From an uncultured Saprospiraceae bacterium (GTDB lineage: Bacteria > Bacteroidota > Bacteroidia > Chitinophagales > Saprospiraceae): a stretch of DNA of 64,000 nucleotides. Shown one piece after another: positions 23,327-32,002 of this stretch. The notes below the pieces were generated by a model. It was given only the letters and a program-made list of their open reading frames with translations, was not told the DNA's origin and ran no database searches. Both the position numbers and the translations under genes were made by a program. The DNA is taken from positions 1-64,000 of the forward strand of contig CALJPQ010000031.1 of the NCBI GenBank assembly GCA_937980645.1, in the 5' to 3' direction. Each line of letters begins with the position of its first letter. The stretch's first letter is position 1.

Positions 23327-26005
23327 ATGAAGCAGGTCTTAGACAGGTTTTTCCACCCGCGTTCCATAGCCGTCGTAGGCGCCACGGAAAAGGCGGGCAA
23401 AATCGGCAGCACGGTGCTGGAAAACCTGCTTCAGAGCGGCTATCAGGGCAAGCTGTACGCCGTTAATCCTAAGTACCGCACGGTACATGGGGTACGGTGT
23501 TATGCCCGCCTGAAACGCCTGCCCACACCGCCCGACCTGGTGGTGTTTGCCCTGCCGGCGGCTTACGTGCCCGACCTGATGGAGGACTGCGCCGCCATAG
23601 GCACCACCTGCGCACTGGTGCTTTCGGGTGGTTTTCAAGCAAATGGCCCGGAGGCCGACCAGCGCCTATTGCGCGCACTGAAGGAAGCCGCCGCCCGTCA
23701 CGGCGTGCGCCTTATCGGCCCCGACGCTCTGGGTCTGATGACACCTTCTATTGGGCTGAACGCCACCTACGCTCCGGCCATGCCGAAGGCGGGACGCTTA
23801 GCTTTCATCTCGCAGAGCGGTGCTCTGGGGGCTGCTGTGCTCGACTGGGCCGCCGAAAAGCACGTGGGCATTAGCCATTTTGTGTCGGTAGGCCAGATGG
23901 CTGACATCGGCATAGATGCGTTGATTGACTACTTTGGCGCCGACAGCCGCACGGCTTGCATCCTGATGTACGTCGAAACGCTCAGCCAGGCGCGGCGCTT
24001 CATGAGTGCCGCACGCGCCTTTGCGCGCTCGAAGCCCATTGTCGTACTCAAGGCGGGTGCCAGTGCTTCGGGCGCACGTGCCACGTTGCTGCATGCCGGC
24101 GCTATGGCGGGCAACGATGCCGTTTTTGAGGCCGCCTTCCGACGCGCCGGCGTCATTCGGGTGCAGACGGTGCAGGAATTGTTCGATTGTGCCCAGGCGT
24201 TGGCCCTTCAGCCCCTGCCCGCGGGCAACCGGCTGGCCATCATTACCAACGCGGGCGGGCCGGCCATTTTGGCCACCGACGCGCTGGAGAAGCACGGCGG
24301 AGCACTCGCTTCATTAGCCCCCACCGTTGTAGAAACGCTGAACGAGGCCCTACCGCCGGACTGGAGCCGCTCCAACCCGCTCGACCTGTCGGGGCTGGCA
24401 TCGGCAGAGCATTACCGCGCCGCCTTGCGCGCTTGCCTGCAGGACGGCAGCACCGACGCCGTGCTGGTCATCCTAACGCCCCAACGACCGGCAGACGCTG
24501 AGGCCGTGGCCCACGTTGTCGTGGAGGAAAGCCGCAACACCTCTGGCAAGCCCATCCTGGCTGCCTGGATGGGTCAGCACTTCGTGCAGACCGGACGCCA
24601 GGTGCTCGAAAACGGCGGCATCCCCTGGTATCCGTTTCCGGAACGGGCCGTGGCGGCCTTCTTGCATGCCGCACACTACCGCCGCAACTTAGAGATGCTC
24701 TACGAAACGCCGCCCGACCTGCCCATTGACCTGCCCGGCATCAGCCGCAGCGCAGCACAGGGCATCATCGAGGCTGTGCGCGCTTCGGGGCGCATCCATC
24801 TGGAAGAGTCGGAAGCACGGCGCCTGCTGGCCTGCTACGGTATCCCGGTCAATACGGCCTATCTGGCGCGCAATGAGGACGAAGTGGCCGCCATCATGCG
24901 CAACCTTGGCGGGCCAGTAGCGCTGAAGATCGAGTCGCCCGACATCTGGCACAAGTCCGAAGTACATGGTGTGCGTCTGGGTATCGAAACGGAATTTGGA
25001 GCCCGGCAGGTGTTCCGCTTTCTGATGGAAAACGTGCGCAAAAAGCGCCCCGATGCACGTCTGGTGGGCGTAACCGTAGAGCGCATGGTCAACGTACAGC
25101 ACGAGTTGCTCATCGGCTCGTTCAAAGACCCCATCTTTGGGCCGGTCATCGTCTTCGGCCTTGGCGGCATAGCCACCGAGATCTGGCGCGATCGGGCCAT
25201 TGGCCTGCCTCCGCTCAACCTCGCGCTGGCGCGCCACTTGGTAGAGGGCACACGCATTGCTCAATTGCTGCGCGGCTTCCGGCACTTGCCCCCTGCTCCG
25301 GTGGAGCAACTCTACGACCTGCTGGTGCGCTTTGCCTATCTACTCATGGATTTCCCCGACCTGGCAGAGGTGGAAATCAACCCTTTCGCCCTCGGCCCCG
25401 ATGGCGGCATAGCCTTAGATGCCGCCGCCTCGCTCGAACCCACGCCCTCGACCCAGCGCGAACCTTACGAACACCTGTGTATCCAGCCCTATCCAACGCA
25501 ATGGATAAAAAAGGTGGAACACCCCAAAAGCGGCCACACCATTTTGCTGCGCCCCATCCGCCCTGAAGATGAGCCGCTGGAGGCCGAACTGGTGCAGAAT
25601 GCCTCGCGCGAAAGCCTGTACTATCGCTTCTTCGGCTTCACGCCCGGCATTGACCACAAGATGCTGGCCCGCTTCACGCACATTGACTACGACCGCGAAA
25701 TGGCCATTGTAGCCGTGGTGGAAGAGGGCGGCAAGCCGCACATTATCGGCGTGGTGCGCATCGTGGGCGACGCCTGGCGCGAAGAATGCGAGTACGCTAT
25801 CCTGGTAGCCGATGCCTGGCACGGCAAAGGCATCGGCAGCTTGCTGACCGACTACATCATTGAAATCGCCCGCGCCCAGGGCTATCGGCGCATCACCGCC
25901 ACCTTCCTGAAAACCAACACGGCCATGCGCCGCGTCTTTGAGCGCAAAGGCTTCACCATACGCCCGGGCGACGGCGCTGATTATGCCGAACTGGCGTTAC
26001 AATAA
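23327..26005 (+). CDS. Pat-like fusion: ADP-forming acyl-CoA synthetase domains plus GNAT acetyltransferase
   Basis: The 892-residue protein has a CoA-binding domain (RSIAVVGATEKAGKIGSTVL, about 10-130), a succinyl-CoA-ligase-like flavodoxin domain (about 150-470), an ATP-grasp domain (about 490-715) and a C-terminal GNAT domain (about 740-892, with the acetyl-CoA loop AWHGKGIGSLL). This is the layout of PatZ/Pat-type protein acetyltransferases. The site of the phosphohistidine in active ADP-forming acetyl-CoA synthetases reads LHAGAMAG with His256 present, while in Salmonella Pat the synthetase half is inactive, so this copy might keep synthetase activity. It begins four bases after the deacetylase stop, indicating one operon. 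Confidence 0.9.
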   Translation: MKQVLDRFFHPRSIAVVGATEKAGKIGSTVLENLLQSGYQGKLYAVNPKYRTVHGVRCYARLKRLPTPPDLVVFALPAAYVPDLMEDCAAIGTTCALVLSGGFQANGPEADQRLLRALKEAAARHGVRLIGPDALGLMTPSIGLNATYAPAMPKAGRLAFISQSGALGAAVLDWAAEKHVGISHFVSVGQMADIGIDALIDYFGADSRTACILMYVETLSQARRFMSAARAFARSKPIVVLKAGASASGARATLLHAGAMAGNDAVFEAAFRRAGVIRVQTVQELFDCAQALALQPLPAGNRLAIITNAGGPAILATDALEKHGGALASLAPTVVETLNEALPPDWSRSNPLDLSGLASAEHYRAALRACLQDGSTDAVLVILTPQRPADAEAVAHVVVEESRNTSGKPILAAWMGQHFVQTGRQVLENGGIPWYPFPERAVAAFLHAAHYRRNLEMLYETPPDLPIDLPGISRSAAQGIIEAVRASGRIHLEESEARRLLACYGIPVNTAYLARNEDEVAAIMRNLGGPVALKIESPDIWHKSEVHGVRLGIETEFGARQVFRFLMENVRKKRPDARLVGVTVERMVNVQHELLIGSFKDPIFGPVIVFGLGGIATEIWRDRAIGLPPLNLALARHLVEGTRIAQLLRGFRHLPPAPVEQLYDLLVRFAYLLMDFPDLAEVEINPFALGPDGGIALDAAASLEPTPSTQREPYEHLCIQPYPTQWIKKVEHPKSGHTILLRPIRPEDEPLEAELVQNASRESLYYRFFGFTPGIDHKMLARFTHIDYDREMAIVAVVEEGGKPHIIGVVRIVGDAWREECEYAILVADAWHGKGIGSLLTDYIIEIARAQGYRRITATFLKTNTAMRRVFERKGFTIRPGDGADYAELALQ

Positions 26006-26014
26006 GCCAAACTG

Positions 26015-26527
26015 TCAGACCGACGGCCGCCTCCAGCACATGACGAAGTCATTCATGAAAAAGCCGTTGCCGATGTCAAAATCGACACAGCGCTCAATGC
26101 GGAAGCCGATTTTGAAGTAAAAGTTGATGCTTTTGTAATTCTGCCGATTCACCGTCAAGCGCACCTCGCGGGCATCGGGATACTTTTCTAAAAGTTGTTC
26201 AAAAGTTTCGGCGCCCAGCCCTTTTCCCTGTTGCTCTGCTTCTAAATAAAACTTGTGGATGAAGTACTGCCCGGGCGCCTGTTGGCTGATGGCGACGAAG
26301 CCAATGGGGGTATCGGACTGGCCGGCATAGACCAACCAGAATTGAGCGCCCTCTTCCGTCATCTGCCGTCGAAGGGCCTCGGCGCTATACATGCGTTCGA
26401 GCATGTAAGCCGTCTGAGCTTCGCCAATGATAGGCGGGTAGTGCGCCCACCAGATGCGGTGTGCCAGCGCTTGCAGGGCAGGTATGTCGTTAGGCGTGGC
26501 TGGCGCCAGGCTAATTCTTTTTGGCAT
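26015..26527 (-). CDS. GNAT-family N-acetyltransferase
   Basis: The 170-residue protein has a typical GNAT fold: N-terminal LAPATPNDIPALQALAHRIW, the central beta strand pair ending FIHKFYLEAE, and the acetyl-CoA motif A at QQGKGLGAETFEQLL (about residue 100). The ending NYKSINFYFKIGFRIE is also common in the family. The acceptor is not known. Its ATG overlaps the last 17 bases of the ompH frame, so it is probably translated from the same transcript. It converges with the Pat-like gene with a nine-base gap. Confidence 0.87.
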   Translation of the reverse strand: MPKRISLAPATPNDIPALQALAHRIWWAHYPPIIGEAQTAYMLERMYSAEALRRQMTEEGAQFWLVYAGQSDTPIGFVAISQQAPGQYFIHKFYLEAEQQGKGLGAETFEQLLEKYPDAREVRLTVNRQNYKSINFYFKIGFRIERCVDFDIGNGFFMNDFVMCWRRPSV

Positions 26528-27125
26528 TCAGCAACTCGAGCACGCGATCGGTGATGTCTAAGCTGTCGTTGGCATAGAGCACCTGACCGCCACCTTTGGA
26601 GTACGATAAAATGAAATCGTAGCCAATTTGCGCCTGCAGGGCACGTAGTTGGGCTTCCACTTTGGCCGTCAGCTCGTTAAGTGCTTTTTCGCGCTCTTCG
26701 GCCAGCTGCTGCCCCAAGCGCATTTCTTCCTGAGCCAGTTTTTGCTGGCGTTCGGCCAGCGCAGCGTATTCTTTTTCCAGTACAGCGGGCGGCACCGTGC
26801 CGCTTTCATACTTCTTCTGGAAGGCCTCTAAGTCGCGCATAAGCGCTTCTTTTTTGTTCATCATGCTGCGTTCGGCGTTCTGGACGCGCTGCTCCAAGGC
26901 CTTTTTCTGCTCCTTTAGCCACTCGTATTTGGCGTCGAGCGTGTCGGCGTTCACATAAGCGATGCGCACCGGGCGCTGTACTGCTGCCCCAGCGGACTCT
27001 CCGGAAGGTGCAGGTGCTGCTGCTGGCGCCGTCGAAGGTGTTTTTGTGGAAAAATACAGGTAGTACAGGTAGCCTACGGCCAACAAGAGTAGGATTTGCA
27101 GCGCAAGGGAAAGTTGTTTTGGCAT
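26511..27125 (-). CDS. OmpH/Skp-family periplasmic chaperone-like protein
   Basis: The 204-residue protein has an N-terminal membrane anchor (LALQILLLLAVGYLYYLYF, about 6-24), an alanine/proline-rich spacer and a long charged coiled coil (about 65-165), then a short beta segment (IGYDFILSYSKGGGQVLYA) and DSLDITDRVLELLNAKK at the end. The IAYVNADTLDAKYEWLKEQ start of the mature part and the VLYAN-DITDRVL ending are hallmarks of Bacteroidota OmpH proteins, which hold outer-membrane proteins in the periplasm. The start at 27125 is preferred over an in-frame codon at 27161 because it begins just before the anchor. Confidence 0.85.
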   Translation of the reverse strand: MPKQLSLALQILLLLAVGYLYYLYFSTKTPSTAPAAAPAPSGESAGAAVQRPVRIAYVNADTLDAKYEWLKEQKKALEQRVQNAERSMMNKKEALMRDLEAFQKKYESGTVPPAVLEKEYAALAERQQKLAQEEMRLGQQLAEEREKALNELTAKVEAQLRALQAQIGYDFILSYSKGGGQVLYANDSLDITDRVLELLNAKKN

Positions 27126-27199
27126 AAAAAGCGGAAAAAGTTCAGTGTTCAAAAAACCCAACTACAGCACAGCGGTGCCGTTGTAGAATGCGCGGGCGA

Positions 27200-27231
27200 A
27201 GGTCGGTAATTTTGGCTGTTATTGGCCAAAA
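27200..27231. repeat. degenerate copy of the 25-bp palindromic repeat
   Basis: GGTAATTTTGGCTGTTATTG followed by GCCAAAAG keeps the TTTGGC-n-GTTA-n-GCCAAA arrangement of the 25-bp units seen before cysM and parC, but the palindrome itself is eroded. It lies between ompH and the acyl-CoA synthetase gene. Confidence 0.45.
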
Positions 27232-27321
27232 GAGCAAAAAACCAGACCACACGGCGCTAAAATTTCCAATCTTTTAACACCTTCGCGCACAGAAAATTTT
27301 TTAACCAAAATCAGCGACATT

Positions 27322-28995
27322 ATGGCAGAACGACCCTGGCTCAAACTTTACCCGAAAGGCGTACCCGCCAATATAGACCCTAATGTTTACCCGCGCCTGA
27401 CCGATATGCTGGATGCGTGCTTCAAGAAGTACCGCGACCTACCGGCCTTTATTTTTATGGGCAAGTCCATCACTTTTGGCGAAGTAGATCGGCACAGTAA
27501 CCACTTTGCCGCCTACCTGCAATCGCGCGGGCTGGAACCGGGCGACCGCATTGCCCTGATGATGCCCAACATCCTGCAATACCCCATCGCCCTTTTCGGC
27601 GCCTTACGCGCAGGGCTGATTGTAGTAAATACCAACCCGCTCTACACGCCGCGCGAAATGCGCCACCAGTTTGTGGACTCCGGCGCCAAAGCCATCCTCA
27701 TCGCTGAAAACTTCGCCCACAACTTAGAGCAGATCATCGGCGAAACGCCCATCAAAACGGTTATCCTGACCAGCATTGGCGAAATGCTCGGCATCAAAGG
27801 TGCTATCGTCAATTTTGTCATCCGAAACGTCAAGAAGATGGTGCCTAAATACCGCTTAGTGAACACGGTTACGTTCAGCGAGGCGCTGCGCCAGGGGCGC
27901 AACTTCAGCGTAAAGCCCCACGAGTCTGGCCCAGACGACACCATCATCCTGCAGTACACAGGCGGTACCACAGGCGTCTCAAAAGGCGCCATGTTGACCA
28001 ACCGCAACTTAGTGGCCAACATGGAACAGATTCGGGCCTGGCTGGCCCCCGTAATGCCGGAAGGCAAAATGATGGCCCTGTGCCCGTTGCCGCTGTACCA
28101 CATCTTTGCTTTCACGGTCAACTGCTTAGCGTTCATGTCGGTGGGCGGCTGCAATGTGCTCATCGTCAACCCGCGCGATATCAAGTCGGTCATCAAAGAG
28201 TGGGCGAAGCACAAGCCGAACGTGTTTACAGGCGTGAACACCTTGTACAATGCCCTGCTCAACCACCCGGACTTTGCTTCGTTGGACTTCAGCAACTTGC
28301 GCGTGGCCGTTGGCGGCGGCATGGCCGTCCAGCGCGCCGTGTGGGAACGCTGGCGTCAGGTAACGGGCAGCCCATTAGTGGAAGGCTACGGCCTGACGGA
28401 GTCTAGCCCGGTGTTGTGTGTCAACCCGGTGGATGAGAACAACCGCGTCGGCTCCATCGGCCTGCCCGTGCCCTCTACCGACGTGCGCATTGTGGACGAA
28501 CAGGGCAATGTCCTGCCGCCCGGGCGCGACAACGTCGGCGAAATTCAGGCCAAAGGCCCGCAAATCATGAAAGGCTACTGGCAGCGCCCTGAAGCCACTG
28601 CCGACGTCATCAAAGACGGCTGGCTCTGCACCGGCGACATCGGTTACATGAGTGAAGACGGCTTCTTTTACATCGTAGATCGCAAGAAAGACATGATCCT
28701 CGTCTCGGGCTTCAACGTCTATCCCAACGAGGTGGAAGATGTCATTGCGCTGCACCCCAAAGTGCTGGAGGTAGCGGTGGTGGGCGTTCCCGACGAAAAA
28801 TCGGGCGAAGCCGTCAAAGCCTTCATTGTCAAGAAAGACCCGAGTCTGACGGCAGAGGAGATCATTACGCACTGCCGCGAACAACTGACGGCCTATAAAG
28901 TGCCCAAGCAGGTGGAATTCCGCACAGAACTGCCCAAGACAAACGTGGGCAAGATTTTGCGGCGCATGTTGCGCGAGGAAAGGGCGGGCAGCTAA
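27322..28995 (+). CDS. fadD: long-chain acyl-CoA synthetase (AMP-forming)
   Basis: The 557-residue protein is an ANL-superfamily adenylating enzyme. Motifs are the P-loop YTGGTTGVSKGA near residue 213, the GYGLTESSP A5 motif, WLCTGDIGY (A7), DRKKDMILVSGFNVYP (A8) and the C-terminal catalytic lysine in PKTNVGKILRR (A10). Length and the PLPLYHIFAF segment fit FadD-type enzymes that activate fatty acids with ATP and CoA. The A10 lysine is the usual target of Pat-type acetylation, and a Pat-like/AcuC-like gene pair lies 1.3 kb upstream; regulation by acetylation is therefore possible but unproven. No clear terminator follows in the 229-base gap. Confidence 0.93.
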   Translation: MAERPWLKLYPKGVPANIDPNVYPRLTDMLDACFKKYRDLPAFIFMGKSITFGEVDRHSNHFAAYLQSRGLEPGDRIALMMPNILQYPIALFGALRAGLIVVNTNPLYTPREMRHQFVDSGAKAILIAENFAHNLEQIIGETPIKTVILTSIGEMLGIKGAIVNFVIRNVKKMVPKYRLVNTVTFSEALRQGRNFSVKPHESGPDDTIILQYTGGTTGVSKGAMLTNRNLVANMEQIRAWLAPVMPEGKMMALCPLPLYHIFAFTVNCLAFMSVGGCNVLIVNPRDIKSVIKEWAKHKPNVFTGVNTLYNALLNHPDFASLDFSNLRVAVGGGMAVQRAVWERWRQVTGSPLVEGYGLTESSPVLCVNPVDENNRVGSIGLPVPSTDVRIVDEQGNVLPPGRDNVGEIQAKGPQIMKGYWQRPEATADVIKDGWLCTGDIGYMSEDGFFYIVDRKKDMILVSGFNVYPNEVEDVIALHPKVLEVAVVGVPDEKSGEAVKAFIVKKDPSLTAEEIITHCREQLTAYKVPKQVEFRTELPKTNVGKILRRMLREERAGS

Positions 28996-29224
28996 AGAGT
29001 TTTATTTTTTTGAAGACGAAAACCATAAAGGCTCTCGAACAGTAAGCCGCTGTGGGCAGGAGCATTCTTAATACTTAATAGCCAAGCACAACAAAGTGCC
29101 TATTTTCAGTAAGCCTCCGCATCGGAGCGCTACTTCATTGCATTTGGCCTTTTCGAGAGTGTGCGTTTTTCAGGAGTGCTGTTGGCAATTTAACCCTTTT
29201 AAGGCCGTACTTGGGCTTCGTGCG

Positions 29225-30430
29225 CTACTTCAGTACCTGAGCAAACCTCTGTTGGCGCCGATACAACCACCAGACCACTATCATCGCCAGCACACTAACG
29301 GTAAACAGTATGGAGGAAATGATTTCGGCCTGACTCATCCGCATGCCCAGCACTTCGTGGTGCACATTGACGCGAATTTTTTCAATCCAGAAGCGCTCTA
29401 CCGCAGCCAGCGCCAGGTAGAGGAAAAACAACATGCCCGGCACGCGCAAGCGCTTGCGCAACGCCCACAGAATAGCAAACACGACGGCCATCATCAGCGT
29501 CTCGTACAGCGGTGTAGGGAATACGGGCATAGACAGCTCCATGCAATAGCGCCAGGTGCATCCCTCAATAGGTATGCTCGAAACCGGATCTGTGTAGGGG
29601 GTATTCAGCACGTGATGCGGATATGTACTGGCCCACCAGCTATCGGGCAACCAGCTGAGCCATTCGGGCTTGGGCGCCTGGTTGACGATGCCCCAGTCGC
29701 CGTCGCCGCTCAGCTGGCAACCAATGCGGCCCACGCCATAGCCAGCCGTGAGCGCAGGCGCTACGGCATCGGCAGCCGGCAAAAACGGAATGCTGTGCCG
29801 CCACAGGTACACTACTACTGCTATGAAGCCCAGCACCAGACCGCCATAGAACGCCAGCCCGCCGCCCGAGAGCAACGCGCCCATGGGGTCGTTCAGGAAA
29901 GCATTCCAGTTATCGAACAGATCGAACACTTTGGCACCCACAATACCGCCCACGGCCGCCCACACCGTAATCTCGCTGATGCGGTCGTGCGGCCAGACGT
30001 CTTTTTCTACCGCCACGGGCTTTTGCTTGCGCTTGCGCCAGCCTTCCCACCACGTAAGGCCGCCCAGCAACACCGCTCCAATGATCGCTGCCGGCCAGTG
30101 CATTTTGGAAGAAAACAGCACCGCAGCCGGGTCGAGCTGAAACTCTTCCAAATGCCGGGCAGCGTACAGCCCTTTACCGCCCAGCACCAGCCCCAACAGG
30201 GCATTGCTCGCGACTTCTGAAAGCGAAGGCGGCTTGCCCTCTACAACGGTTACCCGCGTGGGTTTGAATACTCCTTCTCGGGCCTTGCGCTTGAGTTCAG
30301 AATAATACAGCGTGGCACTGACCAAAAAGGAAATGGCCAAGAAGAAGCCAAACGTCTTGAAAATGGCCAGCCAGTTGTCTGGCTCGGTACCGAATAGGGC
30401 ATGGGCGATGTAGGACAAATCCGGATACAT
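29225..30430 (-). CDS. lgt: prolipoprotein diacylglyceryl transferase (Bacteroidota long form)
   Basis: The 401-residue polytopic membrane protein moves a diacylglyceryl group from phosphatidylglycerol to the lipobox cysteine of prolipoproteins. Family marks are the LAFYGGLVLGF helix and the signature-like GYGVGRIGCQLSGDGDWG. Bacteroidota forms are longer than the enterobacterial enzyme (about 290 residues), as here. The start is placed at MYPDLSYIAHALFG, which matches related proteins. TACCTTTG ends only five bases before this ATG, so the transcript may be leaderless; the in-frame ATG at 30454 would lie upstream of the promoter element. Confidence 0.92.
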   Translation of the reverse strand: MYPDLSYIAHALFGTEPDNWLAIFKTFGFFLAISFLVSATLYYSELKRKAREGVFKPTRVTVVEGKPPSLSEVASNALLGLVLGGKGLYAARHLEEFQLDPAAVLFSSKMHWPAAIIGAVLLGGLTWWEGWRKRKQKPVAVEKDVWPHDRISEITVWAAVGGIVGAKVFDLFDNWNAFLNDPMGALLSGGGLAFYGGLVLGFIAVVVYLWRHSIPFLPAADAVAPALTAGYGVGRIGCQLSGDGDWGIVNQAPKPEWLSWLPDSWWASTYPHHVLNTPYTDPVSSIPIEGCTWRYCMELSMPVFPTPLYETLMMAVVFAILWALRKRLRVPGMLFFLYLALAAVERFWIEKIRVNVHHEVLGMRMSQAEIISSILFTVSVLAMIVVWWLYRRQQRFAQVLK

Positions 30431-30435
30431 GCTGG

Positions 30436-30443
30436 CAAAGGTA
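30436..30443 (-). promoter_or_regulatory. promoter -7 element (TACCTTTG) for lgt, implying a leaderless mRNA
   Basis: The minus strand reads TACCTTTG-CCAGC-ATG. Transcription in this promoter class starts within several bases of the element, so the RNA would begin at or beside the ATG. Confidence 0.55.
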
Positions 30444-30479
30444 GCCGAGCGCATGGAAATGTAAGCCGGACGACGTTGC

Positions 30480-31322
30480 TCAAGTGAGGAAAAAAATCAA
30501 CGCGAACACCTGACTGACAACAGCCAACCCCATCAGCGCCAGTGTCAGGCGTGGGAAAAAGTAGCCTCCGTAAGCGAAAAACCGATCCCAGGCCGGAAAG
30601 AGCAACAAAAGCAACAGGGCATAGGCGGGCAGTAGTCGAACAGGCATCAGAGTGTAAAGTCCGCTGAAATACAGCATCAAAGCAGCCAGAGAAAACAGCA
30701 GGGCCCGACGGGCATACAGGCCCACATCGGTCTTCTTGAACAGCAATAAAAGGGCTGGCAACGGCAGGCAAAAGAACGGATGCGCCAGCGGTTGCCACAG
30801 CACGGCGGCATTGGGCATTCCATCGGGCTTAATGAAAAAATAACGCAGCGACCAGGCCACCAGCGCCTCCTCTGAAGACGGAATGGCGTCCGGGCGCCCC
30901 CAGACCCAGCCCACAGCACCCGCTACTAGCAAGGCCGCAGCACTCGGACGCCATCGCGGATGCTCCGACAGCAATACTAACATCAACGGCGCGCACACTA
31001 AAACCAGCGAAGGCGACAGCCAGACGGTCAGTAAAATTACCAGGATGAAAGACAACACCCACCCCCGCTGGCCCGTATCCACTGCACGGGCAAAAAACGC
31101 TATTGCCCACAACATCAGCCCCACTGCACTCAACAGTGCTGGCGACCCCCTCACCACCGCCCAAAACGCTGGTGACAAGGCAAGCGCAATAAAAATATAC
31201 GTGTATCGGCTACGCGCATAAACCCCCGGCGACAACGCACGCAAAGCAGCCTCAAAACCCAACAGGGCCAGCGCCATAGCCATTAAACCGGGCGCCCAGA
31301 TCAGTAGTAGCCAGGCGTTCAT
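30480..31322 (-). CDS. polytopic integral membrane protein of unknown function
   Basis: The 280-residue protein has about eight to nine predicted hydrophobic helices with short, mostly charged loops (for example LRALSPGVYARSRY and LLSEHPRWRPSA). Bacteroidota carry related proteins of unknown role near lgt or cell-envelope genes, and this may be one of them; I do not recognise an enzyme motif. The gene lies 26 bases upstream of the lgt promoter on the same strand. Confidence 0.6.
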   Translation of the reverse strand: MNAWLLLIWAPGLMAMALALLGFEAALRALSPGVYARSRYTYIFIALALSPAFWAVVRGSPALLSAVGLMLWAIAFFARAVDTGQRGWVLSFILVILLTVWLSPSLVLVCAPLMLVLLSEHPRWRPSAAALLVAGAVGWVWGRPDAIPSSEEALVAWSLRYFFIKPDGMPNAAVLWQPLAHPFFCLPLPALLLLFKKTDVGLYARRALLFSLAALMLYFSGLYTLMPVRLLPAYALLLLLLFPAWDRFFAYGGYFFPRLTLALMGLAVVSQVFALIFFLT

Positions 31323-31381
31323 ATCTCAAAATTAGCAGTGTTGCCCTGAGAAGGAACTGGCCCAAATTCGCCTCCTCCCTG

Positions 31382-31918
31382 CTACAGGAAATTTTTCCAC
31401 ATCATGCTCTCCATGGGTCGGTCGCTGCGCTGGTTGTATTTTGCGCTGGGCTTGCGGTGGTAGTAATTCTCGATGTCGCCATCCACCCGGAAGTAGATGA
31501 GCTGGCCAATGGGCATACCCGCGTACACGCGCACAGGCTGCACGCAGGAAATTTCCAAGGTCCAGTGGTTCGAGAAACCCACATCGCCCTTGCCTGCAGT
31601 GGCGTGGATATCAATGCCTAAGCGGCCCACACTGCTCTTGCCCTCCAGAAACGGCACCGTGCCGTGCGTTTCGGTGTATTCCTCCGTGACGCCCAGATAC
31701 AGCGTGCCCGGTTGCAAGACGAAGCCTTCCTCGGGTATCTCCAGCAGTTCAATCGGATTGTGCCGACGCGCGTCCAGTACGCGGTCGCGATAGACCGCCA
31801 GGTACTTGCCCAAATGCACGTCATACGAGTTGGTGCCTAAGCAATCGCGCCGAAACGGCTCAATAACGATTTCGCCAGCGGCAATGGCTTCCAGGATTTT
31901 CTTGTCGGTCAGGATCAC
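31382..31918 (-). CDS. dcd: dCTP deaminase
   Basis: The 178-residue protein deaminates dCTP to dUTP for dTTP synthesis. It shows DCLGTNSYDVHLG, the conserved EGKSSVGRLGIDIHATAG block and GDVGFSNHWTLEISC with PVRVYAGMPIGQLIYF, all features of the trimeric dUTPase/Dcd family in the Dcd branch. The start is a GTG at 31918, 31 bases downstream of an exact TACCTTTG promoter element. Length is usual. Confidence 0.93.
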   Translation of the reverse strand: MILTDKKILEAIAAGEIVIEPFRRDCLGTNSYDVHLGKYLAVYRDRVLDARRHNPIELLEIPEEGFVLQPGTLYLGVTEEYTETHGTVPFLEGKSSVGRLGIDIHATAGKGDVGFSNHWTLEISCVQPVRVYAGMPIGQLIYFRVDGDIENYYHRKPSAKYNQRSDRPMESMMWKNFL

Positions 31919-31949
31919 GGCAAGCGCGGTTTTATGAAAAAATCGGATG

Positions 31950-31957
31950 CAAAGGTA
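31950..31957 (-). promoter_or_regulatory. promoter -7 element (TACCTTTG) for dcd
   Basis: Exact TAnnTTTG match on the minus strand, 31 bases before the GTG start of dcd. Confidence 0.65.
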
Positions 31958-32002
31958 TCGGGCCGCTACTTGCTGGCTGAAGGCTTTTGCCTGAAAAGCC
32001 TA

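Noticed and set aside
29096..30220. 374-codon open frame on the plus strand opposite lgt
   Set aside because: It is antisense to a well-supported membrane protein and is rich in His/Gln/Arg with no domain; a shadow of GC-rich codon use.
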